Origin: Deltaproteobacteria bacterium ADurb.Bin151 | GTDB taxonomy: Bacteria; Desulfobacterota; Syntrophia; Syntrophales; Smithellaceae | NCBI GenBank assembly: GCA_002070455.1 | Contig: MWDG01000029.1 | Location: forward strand, 1 to 32,442 | Reading direction: 5' to 3' | DNA: 32,442 nt | Part shown: in pieces, positions 1 through 8,915 of the stretch | How the letters are laid out: every line of letters begins with the position of its first letter | Numbering within the stretch: the first letter of the stretch is position 1 | The notes under the pieces: generated by a model | Database searches by the model: none | What the model saw: only the letters and a program-made list of their open reading frames with translations | What the model was told of the DNA's origin: nothing | Translations under genes and position numbers: made by a program

Positions 1-90
1 TCGGTAACATCGGTTTATGAGTCAACGTATCCTCTTTACAATGCCCTTCGGTAACATTTTATTTGAGGCAATTCGCATGAGATTTTTTGC

Positions 91-119
91 TTGAACTTTT
101 TATTTGATTAAAGTATCAT
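91..119 (+). promoter_or_regulatory. Sigma-70-type promoter for the lytic transglycosylase gene
   Basis: TTGAAC at 91-96 and TATCAT at 114-119 are separated by 17 bases, a good match to the -35/-10 consensus. The expected transcription start is at about 126, which is the first ATG of the gene. The mRNA may therefore be leaderless, or may begin 12 bases before the second in-frame ATG (138). No Shine-Dalgarno sequence is visible for either start. This is prediction by eye only. Confidence 0.45.
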
Positions 120-125
120 AACTCT

Positions 126-755
126 ATGATTCATCATATGAAAAACAATTATTCCAAAATATTTCTTTTTGGGCGGGTTGTTTTATTGGCTTTATTTGTT
201 CTGCTTTGCTTGCCTGCTGTCCCCTCCCATGCGGATATTTTCAAGTACGTGGATGAAGATGGCGTGATCCATCTGACCAATGTGCCTTCCAATCCCAAAG
301 CAAAATATGTATTGATCATGAAGGAAAAAAGGATTCTTTTCTCCAGGAAAATCAATGTAGATTCAGCTGCATACGACAAAATAATCCGAAGAGCCGCCGG
401 CAAGTTCAATCTTGACGTCGCCCTGATCAAAGCCGTCATCAAGGCGGAATCCAATTTTAACCATCAGGCCATTTCCCCCAAGGGCGCGAAAGGCCTCATG
501 CAACTGATGCCTCAAACGGCTTCCGCACTGAATGTTGACGATGTTTTTCACCCCGGTGATAATATATTCGGGGGCGCCCGATATCTTCGTTATCTGCTTA
601 ATCTGTACAGGGGTGACCTGACTCTTGCCCTTGCCGCTTATAACGCGGGCGAAGGCGCTGTGGCAAAATACAATTATAACGTTCCCCCCTACCCCGAAAC
701 ACAAAATTACGTCAGGCGTGTTCTTTCCTTTTACGAGTCCTACAGCAAATCATAG
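126..755 (+). CDS. Lytic transglycosylase, SLT domain with N-terminal DUF4124
   Basis: Predicted periplasmic murein lytic transglycosylase of 209 residues, which cleaves the glycan strand of peptidoglycan. Residues 11-37 form a signal peptide ending SHA. A short DUF4124-like stretch follows (IFKYVDEDGVIHLTNVP, 38-54). The SLT domain covers about 80-205, with the probable catalytic Glu108 in IKAESNF, GLMQLMP at 123-129 and AYNAG at 171-175. ATG 126 and ATG 138 are both possible starts; neither has a clear ribosome binding site. The gene converges on the ComEA-like gene with a 6-base overlap of the 3' ends. The family is secure, the physiological role (remodelling or recycling) is not. Confidence 0.92.
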   Translation: MIHHMKNNYSKIFLFGRVVLLALFVLLCLPAVPSHADIFKYVDEDGVIHLTNVPSNPKAKYVLIMKEKRILFSRKINVDSAAYDKIIRRAAGKFNLDVALIKAVIKAESNFNHQAISPKGAKGLMQLMPQTASALNVDDVFHPGDNIFGGARYLRYLLNLYRGDLTLALAAYNAGEGAVAKYNYNVPPYPETQNYVRRVLSFYESYSKS

Positions 756-1322
756 TCCCTTCACGCCGGTCTTGTTGTCGATGTAAAGGTACCTTTTGAG
801 TTTTGCCAGTTTTTTCTCCTTGATTCCCTTGATTTCCATCAGCTGTTCCAGTGTCTTAAATCGCGCCACCCGGCTCCGGTATTCTAAAATATGTCCCGCC
901 AGTTTTTCTCCGATTCCGGGAATCAGAATCAATTCATTCTTTCCGACCTGATTGACATCAACCGGCAATCCAAGAGACAAGCGTTTGACGGCATCCATCT
1001 TGCCCACGGAAAGCGTTGGATGATCGTTTTTGAAGTCCAGATGTATTTTCATGGCATTTTGCAGTTTGTAATCTTCGCCAGGAACCCTTCTGGAACCCAG
1101 ACTGGCCAAAAGCTGCCGCGCAGTAGTTCCCGGACGGACAAAAAATAAACCGGACTTGCCTTCTTTATCGATGACTTCAATCGCAATCTTTTCAGAATCA
1201 AAAGAGGAGAAAAGCGGATATTCAGAATCCATCCGGTCTGTGTAAAAATAACAAAAAAAGGGAATAACCGCTAAGATGACGGACACCGCGGCCATTCCCC
1301 TTGTCTGACGATCGGATATCAT
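750..1322 (-). CDS. Membrane-anchored ComEA-like helix-hairpin-helix protein
   Basis: A 190-residue protein with one N-terminal membrane segment (about 10-27), a beta-rich middle part that looks SLBB-like (about 46-110), and a C-terminal double helix-hairpin-helix region (about 120-183) with NELILIPGIGEKLAGHI and LMEIKGIKEKKL. This layout matches ComEA-type DNA-binding proteins, which bind double-stranded DNA outside the inner membrane during uptake. It is the last gene of the minus-strand housekeeping operon, 3 bases after lysC. No other competence gene is in the window, so a role in transformation is inference; a structural DNA-binding role is also possible. Confidence 0.75.
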   Translation of the reverse strand: MISDRQTRGMAAVSVILAVIPFFCYFYTDRMDSEYPLFSSFDSEKIAIEVIDKEGKSGLFFVRPGTTARQLLASLGSRRVPGEDYKLQNAMKIHLDFKNDHPTLSVGKMDAVKRLSLGLPVDVNQVGKNELILIPGIGEKLAGHILEYRSRVARFKTLEQLMEIKGIKEKKLAKLKRYLYIDNKTGVKGL

Positions 1323-1325
1323 TTT

Positions 1326-2549
1326 CTATTTATGTTTCTTTTCCAGCTGAAACGCGTCATGAAGAACCGTAATGGCCAGTTCCGTGTACTTTCTCTGGAT
1401 GACGCAGGATATTTTGATTTCCGACGTGCTGATCATCAAAATATTAATGCTTTCATCCGCCATGGTTTTGAACATTTTCGCGGCAACACCGGAATGACTG
1501 ACCATCCCGACTCCAATGATCGAAACTTTGGCCACGTCATCATCCACTTCCACTTTCTGGGCACCGATGTCTTTGGCCGTTGCCTCAACGCATTTCTGGG
1601 CTTCTTTCATGTCTTTTTTTGAAACCGTGAAGGTCAGATCCGTATATCCCTTTGAACTGGCGTTTTGGATGATCATGTCAACACTGATGTTGCGTTCCGA
1701 TAATGGCGTAAACAGACTTGCGGCAATCCCCGGTTTATCCGGTATATGCACAACGGTAATCTTTGCCTGATCGCGGTCATAGGTAATGCCTGACAGTATT
1801 TCTCTTTCCATCTCTTTATCCTCCTTGGTAACAAGTGTTCCGCCTTCATCGGTGAAACTGGACTTTACGTAAACCGGCACGTCGTACTTCTTTGCCATTT
1901 CCACGGAACGGGGCTGCAAAACTTTTGCACCGGTCATCGCCATTTCCAGCATTTCGTCATAGGATATTTTATCCAGTCTTCTGGCTTTGGCGCAGATATT
2001 GGGATCGGTCGTGTAAACACCGTCAACATCCGTGTAAATATCGCACCGTTCGGCACGAAGTGCTGCCGCCAGGGCCACCGCACTGGTATCGGATCCGCCG
2101 CGGCCCAGCGTGGTGATGTTGTTTTCTTCATCCACTCCCTGAAATCCCGCAACGACAACAATCGAGCCTTTCTTCAGTTCCTGCTCGATAGCATGGGTAT
2201 CGATCATGGATATCCTTGCTTTTTTGAAAGCGGTATCCGTCAGTATTTTGACCTGAAATCCCAGAAAGGATCTGGCCCGGTACCCCATTGAATTCAAAAC
2301 GATGGAAAGGAGAGTGATGGTCACCTGTTCGCCTGTTGAAATCAGCGAATCATACTCTCTTTCATCGGGCAACTCTGCCGCGCTGTGGGCCAGGTCAATC
2401 AGCCTGTTGGTTTCTCCGGCCATGGCGGAGAGCACCACTATGACGTCATGACCGGCATTTTTCTCGCGGATCGCCTTGTTTGCCACATTTCTGATCTTTT
2501 CAATGTTTGCGACAGATGTTCCTCCAAATTTCTGTACAACCAACCCCAT
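1326..2549 (-). CDS. lysC: Aspartate kinase
   Basis: Phosphorylates L-aspartate, the first step toward lysine, threonine, methionine and diaminopimelate. The 407-residue length is that of monofunctional LysC. KFGGTSV lies at residues 7-13, GRGGSDTSAVALA in the kinase domain, and two ACT-type regulatory modules occupy roughly 265-400, consistent with feedback control by lysine and/or threonine. The start has a strong ribosome binding site (GGAGGAC, 8 bases upstream). It sits 3 bases after tsaE and 3 bases before the ComEA-like gene. A second in-frame initiation giving a separate beta subunit, as in some LysC genes, was not assessed. Confidence 0.95.
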   Translation of the reverse strand: MGLVVQKFGGTSVANIEKIRNVANKAIREKNAGHDVIVVLSAMAGETNRLIDLAHSAAELPDEREYDSLISTGEQVTITLLSIVLNSMGYRARSFLGFQVKILTDTAFKKARISMIDTHAIEQELKKGSIVVVAGFQGVDEENNITTLGRGGSDTSAVALAAALRAERCDIYTDVDGVYTTDPNICAKARRLDKISYDEMLEMAMTGAKVLQPRSVEMAKKYDVPVYVKSSFTDEGGTLVTKEDKEMEREILSGITYDRDQAKITVVHIPDKPGIAASLFTPLSERNISVDMIIQNASSKGYTDLTFTVSKKDMKEAQKCVEATAKDIGAQKVEVDDDVAKVSIIGVGMVSHSGVAAKMFKTMADESINILMISTSEIKISCVIQRKYTELAITVLHDAFQLEKKHK

Positions 2550-2552
2550 TGT

Positions 2553-3038
2553 CTAGTCCTCCCTCGAGATATCCTGAACGAGTTCACCAACTTTTTTTTC
2601 CGGTCCGCCAAACCCTATGATCCTTGTGTTTTCATCCACATAACTAAAACAGACCGACACTACATCCTCAGGCAGAACCTCTGCGATTTTTTCAGCCCAT
2701 TCAATCACGACCACACCATCCCCTGATATATATTCCTCATAGCCCAGATCCTGCAGTTCAGAGGAATGATTCAATCGGTAAAGATCGAAATGGCAGAGCC
2801 GGCAACGTCCCGGGTATTCGTTAATCAATGTAAATGTCGGACTGGTAATTGCGTACTCTTCGCCAACGCCTAGTCCGCGCGCCAATCCTCCTGTAAAGCA
2901 GGTCTTTCCAGAGCCCAGTTCGCCGGTTAACGCAAATATATCCCCTTCCCTTGCTTTCCGGCCGACAGCAAAACCGATGAAGAATGTCTGCTTCGCGCTT
3001 TTGGATTCAAATTCAACAAGAACATGGTTTTCATTCAT
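2553..3038 (-). CDS. tsaE: tRNA threonylcarbamoyladenosine biosynthesis ATPase TsaE
   Basis: A 161-residue P-loop protein. The Walker A motif GELGSGKT is at 39-46, followed by the family signature TSPTF near residues 64-68 and VVVIEWAEKI near 110-118. TsaE is the ATPase partner of TsaD and TsaB in making the t6A37 modification of ANN-decoding tRNAs. The length is typical. It follows acpS by 29 bases and precedes lysC by 3. No strong ribosome binding site is seen before the ATG, so translation may be coupled to the upstream gene. Confidence 0.93.
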   Translation of the reverse strand: MNENHVLVEFESKSAKQTFFIGFAVGRKAREGDIFALTGELGSGKTCFTGGLARGLGVGEEYAITSPTFTLINEYPGRCRLCHFDLYRLNHSSELQDLGYEEYISGDGVVVIEWAEKIAEVLPEDVVSVCFSYVDENTRIIGFGGPEKKVGELVQDISRED

Positions 3039-3067
3039 TGGATGATCTGCAATTTATCATGAAAAAT

Positions 3068-3445
3068 TTATTTTTCCAGTAAAACCAGCGCGGAGGCATA
3101 TTTTTTTGTATGGGTGATGCTAAGATAAGCAGACGTGATTCCGGCACCCTGATAGAAATCCTGTGCTCCGCCGTAAAGCATCAGCGTCGGCTGACCGCTG
3201 GGCTCGTTGACCACTTCAATTTCCTGCAGACGGACTCCCCTGCCCAGGCCGAGGCTGATCGCTTTCAGGAAGGCCTCTTTGACAGCAAACCGGGCTCCGT
3301 AATGAATATGCGCCTGCGCGTGCCTGCCGCAATATTCAATTTCCCTGTCTGAGAAAACACGGCATAAAAACTTTTCGCCCCATTTTTGAATGATCTTCTC
3401 GATCCGGTCATTTTCCACCAGATCAATGCCCACACCGTATATCAT
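3068..3445 (-). CDS. acpS: Holo-[acyl-carrier-protein] synthase
   Basis: Transfers 4'-phosphopantetheine from CoA to acyl carrier protein. At 125 residues it has the normal AcpS length. Key motifs are GVGIDLVENDRIE (magnesium ligand Asp8) and RFAVKEAFLKA (Glu57, Lys56), plus SITHTKKYASA near the C terminus. The start ATG is preceded by GAGGGGAC. It lies 9 bases after folP in the same operon. The product uses CoA made from pantothenate, but the operon is separate from panB here. Confidence 0.95.
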   Translation of the reverse strand: MIYGVGIDLVENDRIEKIIQKWGEKFLCRVFSDREIEYCGRHAQAHIHYGARFAVKEAFLKAISLGLGRGVRLQEIEVVNEPSGQPTLMLYGGAQDFYQGAGITSAYLSITHTKKYASALVLLEK

Positions 3446-3454
3446 CAGTCCCCT

Positions 3455-4648
3455 CTATGCGTGAACAATCGCATCGGCCATTGCCGCAACTTTCTTCATT
3501 GAAGCCACATCATGAACACGCACAATGTGGCATCCGTTCATGATGGATAAGGCAACTGTCGCCGCCGTTCCTTCCATTCTTTCCGAAGGATTTCCGCCCG
3601 TCACTTTTCCGATAAAAGCCTTGCGGGATGTCCCGATCATGATCGGCAGGCCCAAGGTTTTCAACTCTTCCAATCTGTTGATAATTTTACAATTATCTTC
3701 ATAGGTTTTGCCAAAACCGATTCCCGGATCAATGACGAGCCGTTCCCTTTCAATGCCAGCCGCCAGCGCCTTGGTGCAACGGCTTTTCAGATAACCGGTA
3801 ATTTCTTCCATTAAATTGTCATAGGCAAGATCACCGGTCTGCATGTTTTCCGGTTTTCCCCTCATGTGCATGAGGACCAGCGCTGCATTGGCTTTGCGGA
3901 CAACAGCGGCCATTTTTTTATCGCCTGTCAGCGCGCTGATGTCATTGATTATTTCGGCGCCCGCTTCCAGCGCTTTTTGCGCGACCTGTGATTTAGTTGT
4001 ATCCACGGATACGGGGATCTTCAGACTTCCGGACAAACTTTCAACGACGGGAACAATCCTGGCTATCTCCTGTCGCGCGGTGACAGGTGACGCTCCGGGC
4101 CTGGACGATTCGCCGCCGATATCGATAATGTCCGCGCCTTCTTCCGCCATTTGCAAACCTCTCTCGACAGCCTTCCGGCAATCGAAAAAACAGTTTCCGT
4201 CAGAAAACGAATCCGGCGTAACATTTAAAACACCCATAATCAGGGTTCTGTCACCCAGGACCATCTTCCTTTTTGATGTTTTCAGAATGTGTTGTTTCCG
4301 ATGAGTATTGTCCAGAAGATCGAGGAGATCCGACGCGATGAAATTCAGTCCGAACGGCTGTTTTTCGATTTTTGCGGCAAGAGACCGGATCTGCTTGACG
4401 GTTCCCATGATCAAAACATCCGTCTGGTCTACTGAACAAGCGACACTGCCCCGGGCAACCGCCGCATCAGCACCCAATGACAGCATTTCCTGCTTGAGGA
4501 TATTGGCCACCCTGCAGGATTGCCCTGTAAGATAGATGTTCAGGTGCCTTGTTTTCGGCTCCATGGCACGGATACCATAGGGATCTACACCTATTTTCTG
4601 AAGAATATCAATTGCTTCATCAGAATTTTTAATTTTAACCAATTTCAA
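3455..4648 (-). CDS. folP: Dihydropteroate synthase with N-terminal extension
   Basis: Condenses 6-hydroxymethyl-dihydropterin diphosphate with p-aminobenzoate in folate synthesis. The catalytic barrel is at about 130-397, with IMGVLNVTPDSFSDG (138-151), GGESSRPGA, MHMRGKPENMQ, DPGIGFGKT, GTSRKAFIG and the final HDV. The first ~125 residues are an extra domain absent from short FolP such as E. coli; long forms of this kind are known in several phyla and its role is unknown to me. The start appears to be TTG at 4648 (TTG at 4642 is an alternative), behind AGGGG that overlaps the ftsH stop codon. The next in-frame ATG is 29 codons inside. Confidence 0.95.
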   Translation of the reverse strand: MKLVKIKNSDEAIDILQKIGVDPYGIRAMEPKTRHLNIYLTGQSCRVANILKQEMLSLGADAAVARGSVACSVDQTDVLIMGTVKQIRSLAAKIEKQPFGLNFIASDLLDLLDNTHRKQHILKTSKRKMVLGDRTLIMGVLNVTPDSFSDGNCFFDCRKAVERGLQMAEEGADIIDIGGESSRPGASPVTARQEIARIVPVVESLSGSLKIPVSVDTTKSQVAQKALEAGAEIINDISALTGDKKMAAVVRKANAALVLMHMRGKPENMQTGDLAYDNLMEEITGYLKSRCTKALAAGIERERLVIDPGIGFGKTYEDNCKIINRLEELKTLGLPIMIGTSRKAFIGKVTGGNPSERMEGTAATVALSIMNGCHIVRVHDVASMKKVAAMADAIVHA

Positions 4649-4656
4649 AAAAACCC

Positions 4657-6471
4657 CTATTCGCCGGGCACCGCAGGATGATCCGGCAAGGCACTGCCGA
4701 TGATTTCGTCAATTTCGGTGCTGTTTAGAACCTCCTTTTCCAGCAGTTCCTTGGAGAGCCTGTGCAGAATTTCAATATGCTTTTCAAGAAGAGACTTGGC
4801 CCTGTCGTAGTTGCGCTTAACGACGGCAACCACTTCCTCGTCAATCTTCCTGGCCGTTTCCTCGCTGTAATCCTTGTGCGTGGCAAATTCCCGCCCTAAA
4901 AAGATCTGTTCTTCTTTCTTCCCATAACTTAAAGGGCCCATTTTTTCACTCATACCCCATTCACACACCATTTTCCTGGCAAGATTGGTGGCTCTTTCAA
5001 TATCGTTTCCCGCACCGGTGGTAAAATCTTTCAACACCAGCTCTTCGGCTGCACGCCCGGCCAGTAGAATGGCGATGTTACTTTCCAGATACTGACTGGG
5101 ATAGGTGTGCTTCTCGTCAATCGGCAGCTGCTGGGTTAATCCCAGTGCTCTACCGCGAGGAATGATCGTGACCTTATGAATGGGATCGGTTCCCGGAATC
5201 AGCCTTGCGACCAGGGTATGGCCGGCTTCATGATAGGCTGTGTTGCTTTTTTCCACGTCGCTGATGACCATGCTCCGTCTTTCGGTGCCCATCAGAACCT
5301 TGTCCTTGGCGAATTCGAAGTCCGACATGTTCACTTTTTCTTTGTTGAGCCTTGCGGCGTTTAACACTGCTTCATTCACCAGATTTTCGATATCCGCTCC
5401 GGATGTTCCCGGGGTTCCCCGTGCCAGAACACCATAATCGACATCTTCCGCGACAGGCGCCCTGCGCCCGTGGACCTCAAATATTTTTTCCCTCCCCTTG
5501 ACGTCCGGAAGCGGAACAACCACCTGGCGGTCAAAACGCCCAGGCCTCAAGAGCGCCGGATCCAGAACATCGGGACGGTTCGTCGCCGAAACCAGAATCA
5601 CGCCTTCATTGGATTCAAAGCCGTCCATTTCCACCAGCAGCTGGTTCAGTGTCTGTTCCCTTTCGTCATGGCCGCCACCCAAACCCGCACCCCTGTGCCT
5701 TCCCACGGCATCAATTTCATCGATAAAAATGATGCAGGGAGCGTTTTTCTTGGCCTGACTGAATAAATCGCGTACGCGGGAGGCACCGACACCGACAAAC
5801 ATCTCCACAAAATCAGAACCGCTGATGCTCAAAAACGGCACATCCGCTTCACCGGCAATCGCCCTGGCCAGAAGCGTTTTACCGGTTCCCGGAGGTCCCA
5901 CCAGCAATAGTCCCTTGGGTATGCGGCCGCCCAGACGGGTATACTTCTTGGGATCTTTCAAAAAGTCGATCACTTCCTCAAGCTCGGCCTTGGCCTCGTT
6001 CACTCCCGCCACATCGGTAAATGTCACTTTTTTGGATTTATCGGTGATCAGACGTGCCCTGCTCTTGCCGAAAGACATGGCTTTCCCGCCCCCCGCCTGC
6101 ATCTGCCGCATGAAAAAGATCCACACGCCGATCAGAAGAAGCATGGGAAACCAGGAAATGAAGATCATATACCACGGATTTTCTTCAATCGGTTTGGCCG
6201 TAATTTTTACATTTTTTGCTCTGAACATGCCGACCAGGCCGTCATCTTTAGGGGCATAGGTTCTAAAGGTGTTTCCATTGGCCAGTTTGCCCGTAACCGC
6301 ATCCCCCTGGATCGTCACTTCCGTAATCTCGCCATTGCTCAGGTGGGTCAACATGTCCGTGTAATTAATATCTTTTGAGCTCGGCTTCTGCTGATTAAAC
6401 AGCTGCCAAACCAGCAAAAAAACCAGAAGCACTGTCAGGACCAGTGCGGTATTTTTTTGAAACTGATTCAA
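4657..6471 (-). CDS. ftsH: ATP-dependent zinc metalloprotease FtsH
   Basis: Membrane-bound AAA+ protease for quality control of membrane proteins and turnover of regulatory proteins. The 604 residues show transmembrane segments at about 8-25 and 102-121 around a small periplasmic domain, Walker A GPPGTGKT (192-199), Walker [12 protein letters not shown] (247-257), the second region of homology [20 protein letters not shown], zinc-binding HEAGH (414-418) and the probable third ligand Asp490 in FTTGAGND. The start codon is TTG (6469-6471), supported by AAGGAGA just upstream and the lack of any ATG nearby. It follows tilS by 85 bases and precedes folP by 8; tilS-ftsH-folP is a common order. Confidence 0.97.
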   Translation of the reverse strand: MNQFQKNTALVLTVLLVFLLVWQLFNQQKPSSKDINYTDMLTHLSNGEITEVTIQGDAVTGKLANGNTFRTYAPKDDGLVGMFRAKNVKITAKPIEENPWYMIFISWFPMLLLIGVWIFFMRQMQAGGGKAMSFGKSRARLITDKSKKVTFTDVAGVNEAKAELEEVIDFLKDPKKYTRLGGRIPKGLLLVGPPGTGKTLLARAIAGEADVPFLSISGSDFVEMFVGVGASRVRDLFSQAKKNAPCIIFIDEIDAVGRHRGAGLGGGHDEREQTLNQLLVEMDGFESNEGVILVSATNRPDVLDPALLRPGRFDRQVVVPLPDVKGREKIFEVHGRRAPVAEDVDYGVLARGTPGTSGADIENLVNEAVLNAARLNKEKVNMSDFEFAKDKVLMGTERRSMVISDVEKSNTAYHEAGHTLVARLIPGTDPIHKVTIIPRGRALGLTQQLPIDEKHTYPSQYLESNIAILLAGRAAEELVLKDFTTGAGNDIERATNLARKMVCEWGMSEKMGPLSYGKKEEQIFLGREFATHKDYSEETARKIDEEVVAVVKRNYDRAKSLLEKHIEILHRLSKELLEKEVLNSTEIDEIIGSALPDHPAVPGE

Positions 6472-6556
6472 TATTTTTCTCCTTCAAATGAATTGTATTG
6501 GCAATCTTTATAATACTATCCAATTTAACTCAAATATTTTCTTGGACTTTTATCCG

Positions 6557-7942
6557 TCATCCAAGGGGCCGGATTTCCAGAATTAAAACATTTTTGGTCT
6601 CACGTGTTACTTTAACTCTCTCGCTTATATGTATGTTTTCTATCCATATTATAGAAATATCATCTGCAATCAGCGCAAGGCTTTCCCTTTGTCCACGAGG
6701 CACTTTCCGGTCAATAAAAAGCTTCTTGATCTTCTGCGATCCTTTTGTTCCCAGAGGCTCAAACCAATCACCTTTTCGACGGTTTCTGATCACCAGAGGC
6801 GCTTTGATTTTATCCTCATCAAGGTAAACCCTGTCAACACATTTAAAATCAACCTCGCCTGGTTCGCCTCTTTTTGCGTTTAATATAATCCCCCTTTCTT
6901 TTAAAACAACCTCGCCAGGAACCATCAACGGATATTCGTAATCCACTACTCTCTTCTGAATTGTACAATCAACAATGACACGGTCATACTCTTTTTGCGC
7001 TCTCAGACGCTGCGGCAAGATGATAATTTTCCCGGATGGACGGTTGATCACCAGATCGACAACTGCCTGAATATGAGAAGATGAAAATCCCCCGTACTGG
7101 GTCGAAAGATTTTCCAGAAGGGCCTTGACAAGCCTGAACCTCAGCGCTTCATGGAGCGATTTAAAATATTCAGCGGAAAAAGTTACCTGGTTTTCATGGT
7201 ATTGAATTTGGGGTGATGTCAGAATCAAGTTCACGTGCCCGCTGATCCATTCATCGTCGCGGCGAACAATTTCGGCCATACGCGCCAGGTTTTGTTCAAT
7301 CCGGGGATTGTACTCTTTTTTGAGCAGCGGGATCAGCTCTCCGCGCAAACGGTTGCGCAAATAGACAGGGCTGCTGTTGGAGCTGTCTTGGCGAAAATCA
7401 ATTCCTGCTTCCTTGAGAGCGGTGGTAATTTCCTTTCGCGTCACGTCGATCAGGGGACGAATGTATTTACCGTCCCGAATCGGCAAAAACCCCTTGAGTC
7501 CATCCAGCCCGCTGCCTCGCATAATATTAAGCAAAACGGTCTCGGCCTGATCCTGAAGATGGTGACCCAGCGCTATTTTGTCCGCTCCGCTCTCTGCAGC
7601 GACCCCGTCCAGGAAACGATACCTTTCGCGGCGCAAATAGTCCTCCGGAGACACGCCCCTGGGAACCGACGGATCAGGCAACTTTTGAGCCAAGAATTCC
7701 ACACCGAATTTCTTCGCCAGATCGTGGCAGAACACTTCATCCTCATCCGATTGCTCCTTGCGCAATCCGTGATTGAAATGGGCAGCCGTCAGTTTCAAAT
7801 CATACGCGTCGGAAAGATGGACAAGGCACCATAAAAGCGCACAGGAGTCCGCCCCTCCGGACAGGGCAACCACAACATGGTCCCCCATCTTCAGCAGGTG
7901 ATATTTTTTGATAGTGTGCTCAACTTTATTAATCATAATCAT
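6557..7942 (-). CDS. tilS: tRNA(Ile)-lysidine synthase
   Basis: Converts C34 of the AUA-decoding tRNA-Ile to lysidine, using ATP and lysine. The PP-loop motif SGGADS is at residues 28-33 of the 461-residue product; GHHLQDQAETVLLNIMRGSG and a C-terminal TilS domain with a FEPLGTKGSQKIKKLFID stretch follow. I chose the ATG at 7942 because it forms an ATGA overlap with the stop codon of the upstream HAD gene, suggesting coupled translation; an in-frame ATG follows two codons later (7936). A longer reading frame exists upstream but would run into the HAD gene. Confidence 0.95.
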   Translation of the reverse strand: MIMINKVEHTIKKYHLLKMGDHVVVALSGGADSCALLWCLVHLSDAYDLKLTAAHFNHGLRKEQSDEDEVFCHDLAKKFGVEFLAQKLPDPSVPRGVSPEDYLRRERYRFLDGVAAESGADKIALGHHLQDQAETVLLNIMRGSGLDGLKGFLPIRDGKYIRPLIDVTRKEITTALKEAGIDFRQDSSNSSPVYLRNRLRGELIPLLKKEYNPRIEQNLARMAEIVRRDDEWISGHVNLILTSPQIQYHENQVTFSAEYFKSLHEALRFRLVKALLENLSTQYGGFSSSHIQAVVDLVINRPSGKIIILPQRLRAQKEYDRVIVDCTIQKRVVDYEYPLMVPGEVVLKERGIILNAKRGEPGEVDFKCVDRVYLDEDKIKAPLVIRNRRKGDWFEPLGTKGSQKIKKLFIDRKVPRGQRESLALIADDISIIWIENIHISERVKVTRETKNVLILEIRPLG

Positions 7943-8583
7943 TGAAAAAGCGTGTTGACGTCCAGGAGGCTCTCGCAATAAAAATCCGCTTCCATTTTTA
8001 TAAGCGCATCTCTGTCGCCCAGTCCGTTCAGATACGCGCAGGAAAGAATCCCCGCGTTTTTAGCCACGGCAATATCATTGATCCCGTCTCCGATGATTAC
8101 CGCCTTTTGCGGCGCCACATTGTACTTTTCCAGAATATGGTCAACCACGCGACGGTCCGGCTTCTGAAACGGTGTGGAATCGGCCCCCACGATTTCCATA
8201 AAATAGCGGTCAATGTGAAGGCCTCGTGCAATGGCTACAGTCAAATGATGACGCTTGTTGGTAAGAATGACCTTCATTTTGTGCTGAAAATATTTCAGCA
8301 CATCTTCAATACCGCGACAAAGAACCGTGCGGTCCATCATATGCTTTTCATAATGTCGACTGAAAATGGTCATAGCCTCTTCCACCCTTCCAAGATGATG
8401 TTCACCGATGGATCGTTCAATCAACTTTCTGACGCCATCCCCTACAAATCCGATGATCTGCTGGGGCGGACGGGCATCCAGCCGCATGGACGTCAGAGTA
8501 TAGTTTATGGAATTGACCAGATCCACGGCGGTATCGGCGATGGTCCCGTCAAAATCAAACATCATTAAATCTACTTTCTTCAT
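7939..8583 (-). CDS. HAD-family phosphatase, phosphoglycolate phosphatase-like
   Basis: A 214-residue haloacid dehalogenase-type hydrolase. Motif I MFDFDGTIADT gives the nucleophile and acid/base aspartates; VILTNKRHH is motif II; the lysine of FQKPDRRV and VIIGDGINDIAVAKNAG complete the site. A helical cap follows motif I, as in Gph/PpaX-type enzymes. The substrate cannot be told from sequence; phosphoglycolate, pyrophosphate or another small phosphate ester are possible. The start at 8583 is set by AGGAG six bases upstream; an in-frame ATG 15 codons earlier lacks one. First gene of the tilS-ftsH-folP operon, overlapping tilS by 4 bases. Confidence 0.85.
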   Translation of the reverse strand: MKKVDLMMFDFDGTIADTAVDLVNSINYTLTSMRLDARPPQQIIGFVGDGVRKLIERSIGEHHLGRVEEAMTIFSRHYEKHMMDRTVLCRGIEDVLKYFQHKMKVILTNKRHHLTVAIARGLHIDRYFMEIVGADSTPFQKPDRRVVDHILEKYNVAPQKAVIIGDGINDIAVAKNAGILSCAYLNGLGDRDALIKMEADFYCESLLDVNTLFQ

Positions 8584-8915
8584 AAACGCTCCTGAATGTT
8601 GTATATCTGAGAGACTGACCAAAAACAAGATTCTTTATCCGATTTCATACAAAACCAATGGAAAAGATTTTTTATTGACAAAATGCACAACAACGTTTAG
8701 AGAAACGCATCTTCAATTTTTTACTTAAAAATAATTACTTTTGGTTGTGGCAACTGTACCGGATGAACAGCGCTCTTTTTGCGCGCGGCGCTGTCTGCCT
8801 TTGTTGATTCCGATAATGGAAACACACAGTCAACATTGTTTATTGGAATGCCTTGCGGATACCCCGGATGCAGCAGCTTTTGAATAGTACAAACAGGCCA
8901 GGGTTTATTGAAACT
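8584..8915. other. Intergenic region between the housekeeping operon and the T6SS effector island
   Basis: Divergent spacer of about 330 bases. A perfect TTGACA on the plus strand at 8675-8680 has only a weak -10 (TAGAGA, 8698-8703, 17-base spacer) and could serve the island. Bases 8764-8808 could encode a 14-residue peptide starting MNSALFARG, but it has no clear ribosome binding site or recognised homology. All three plus frames are short around 8764-8890, as if an older gene has decayed, but I cannot name one. No RNA gene or repeat was seen. Confidence 0.4.

Noticed and set aside
8848..8883. Short plus-strand frame starting MPCGYPGCSSF before the glycine-zipper gene
   Set aside because: Only 11 codons, no ribosome binding site, and no evidence for a decayed gene beyond loose resemblance.
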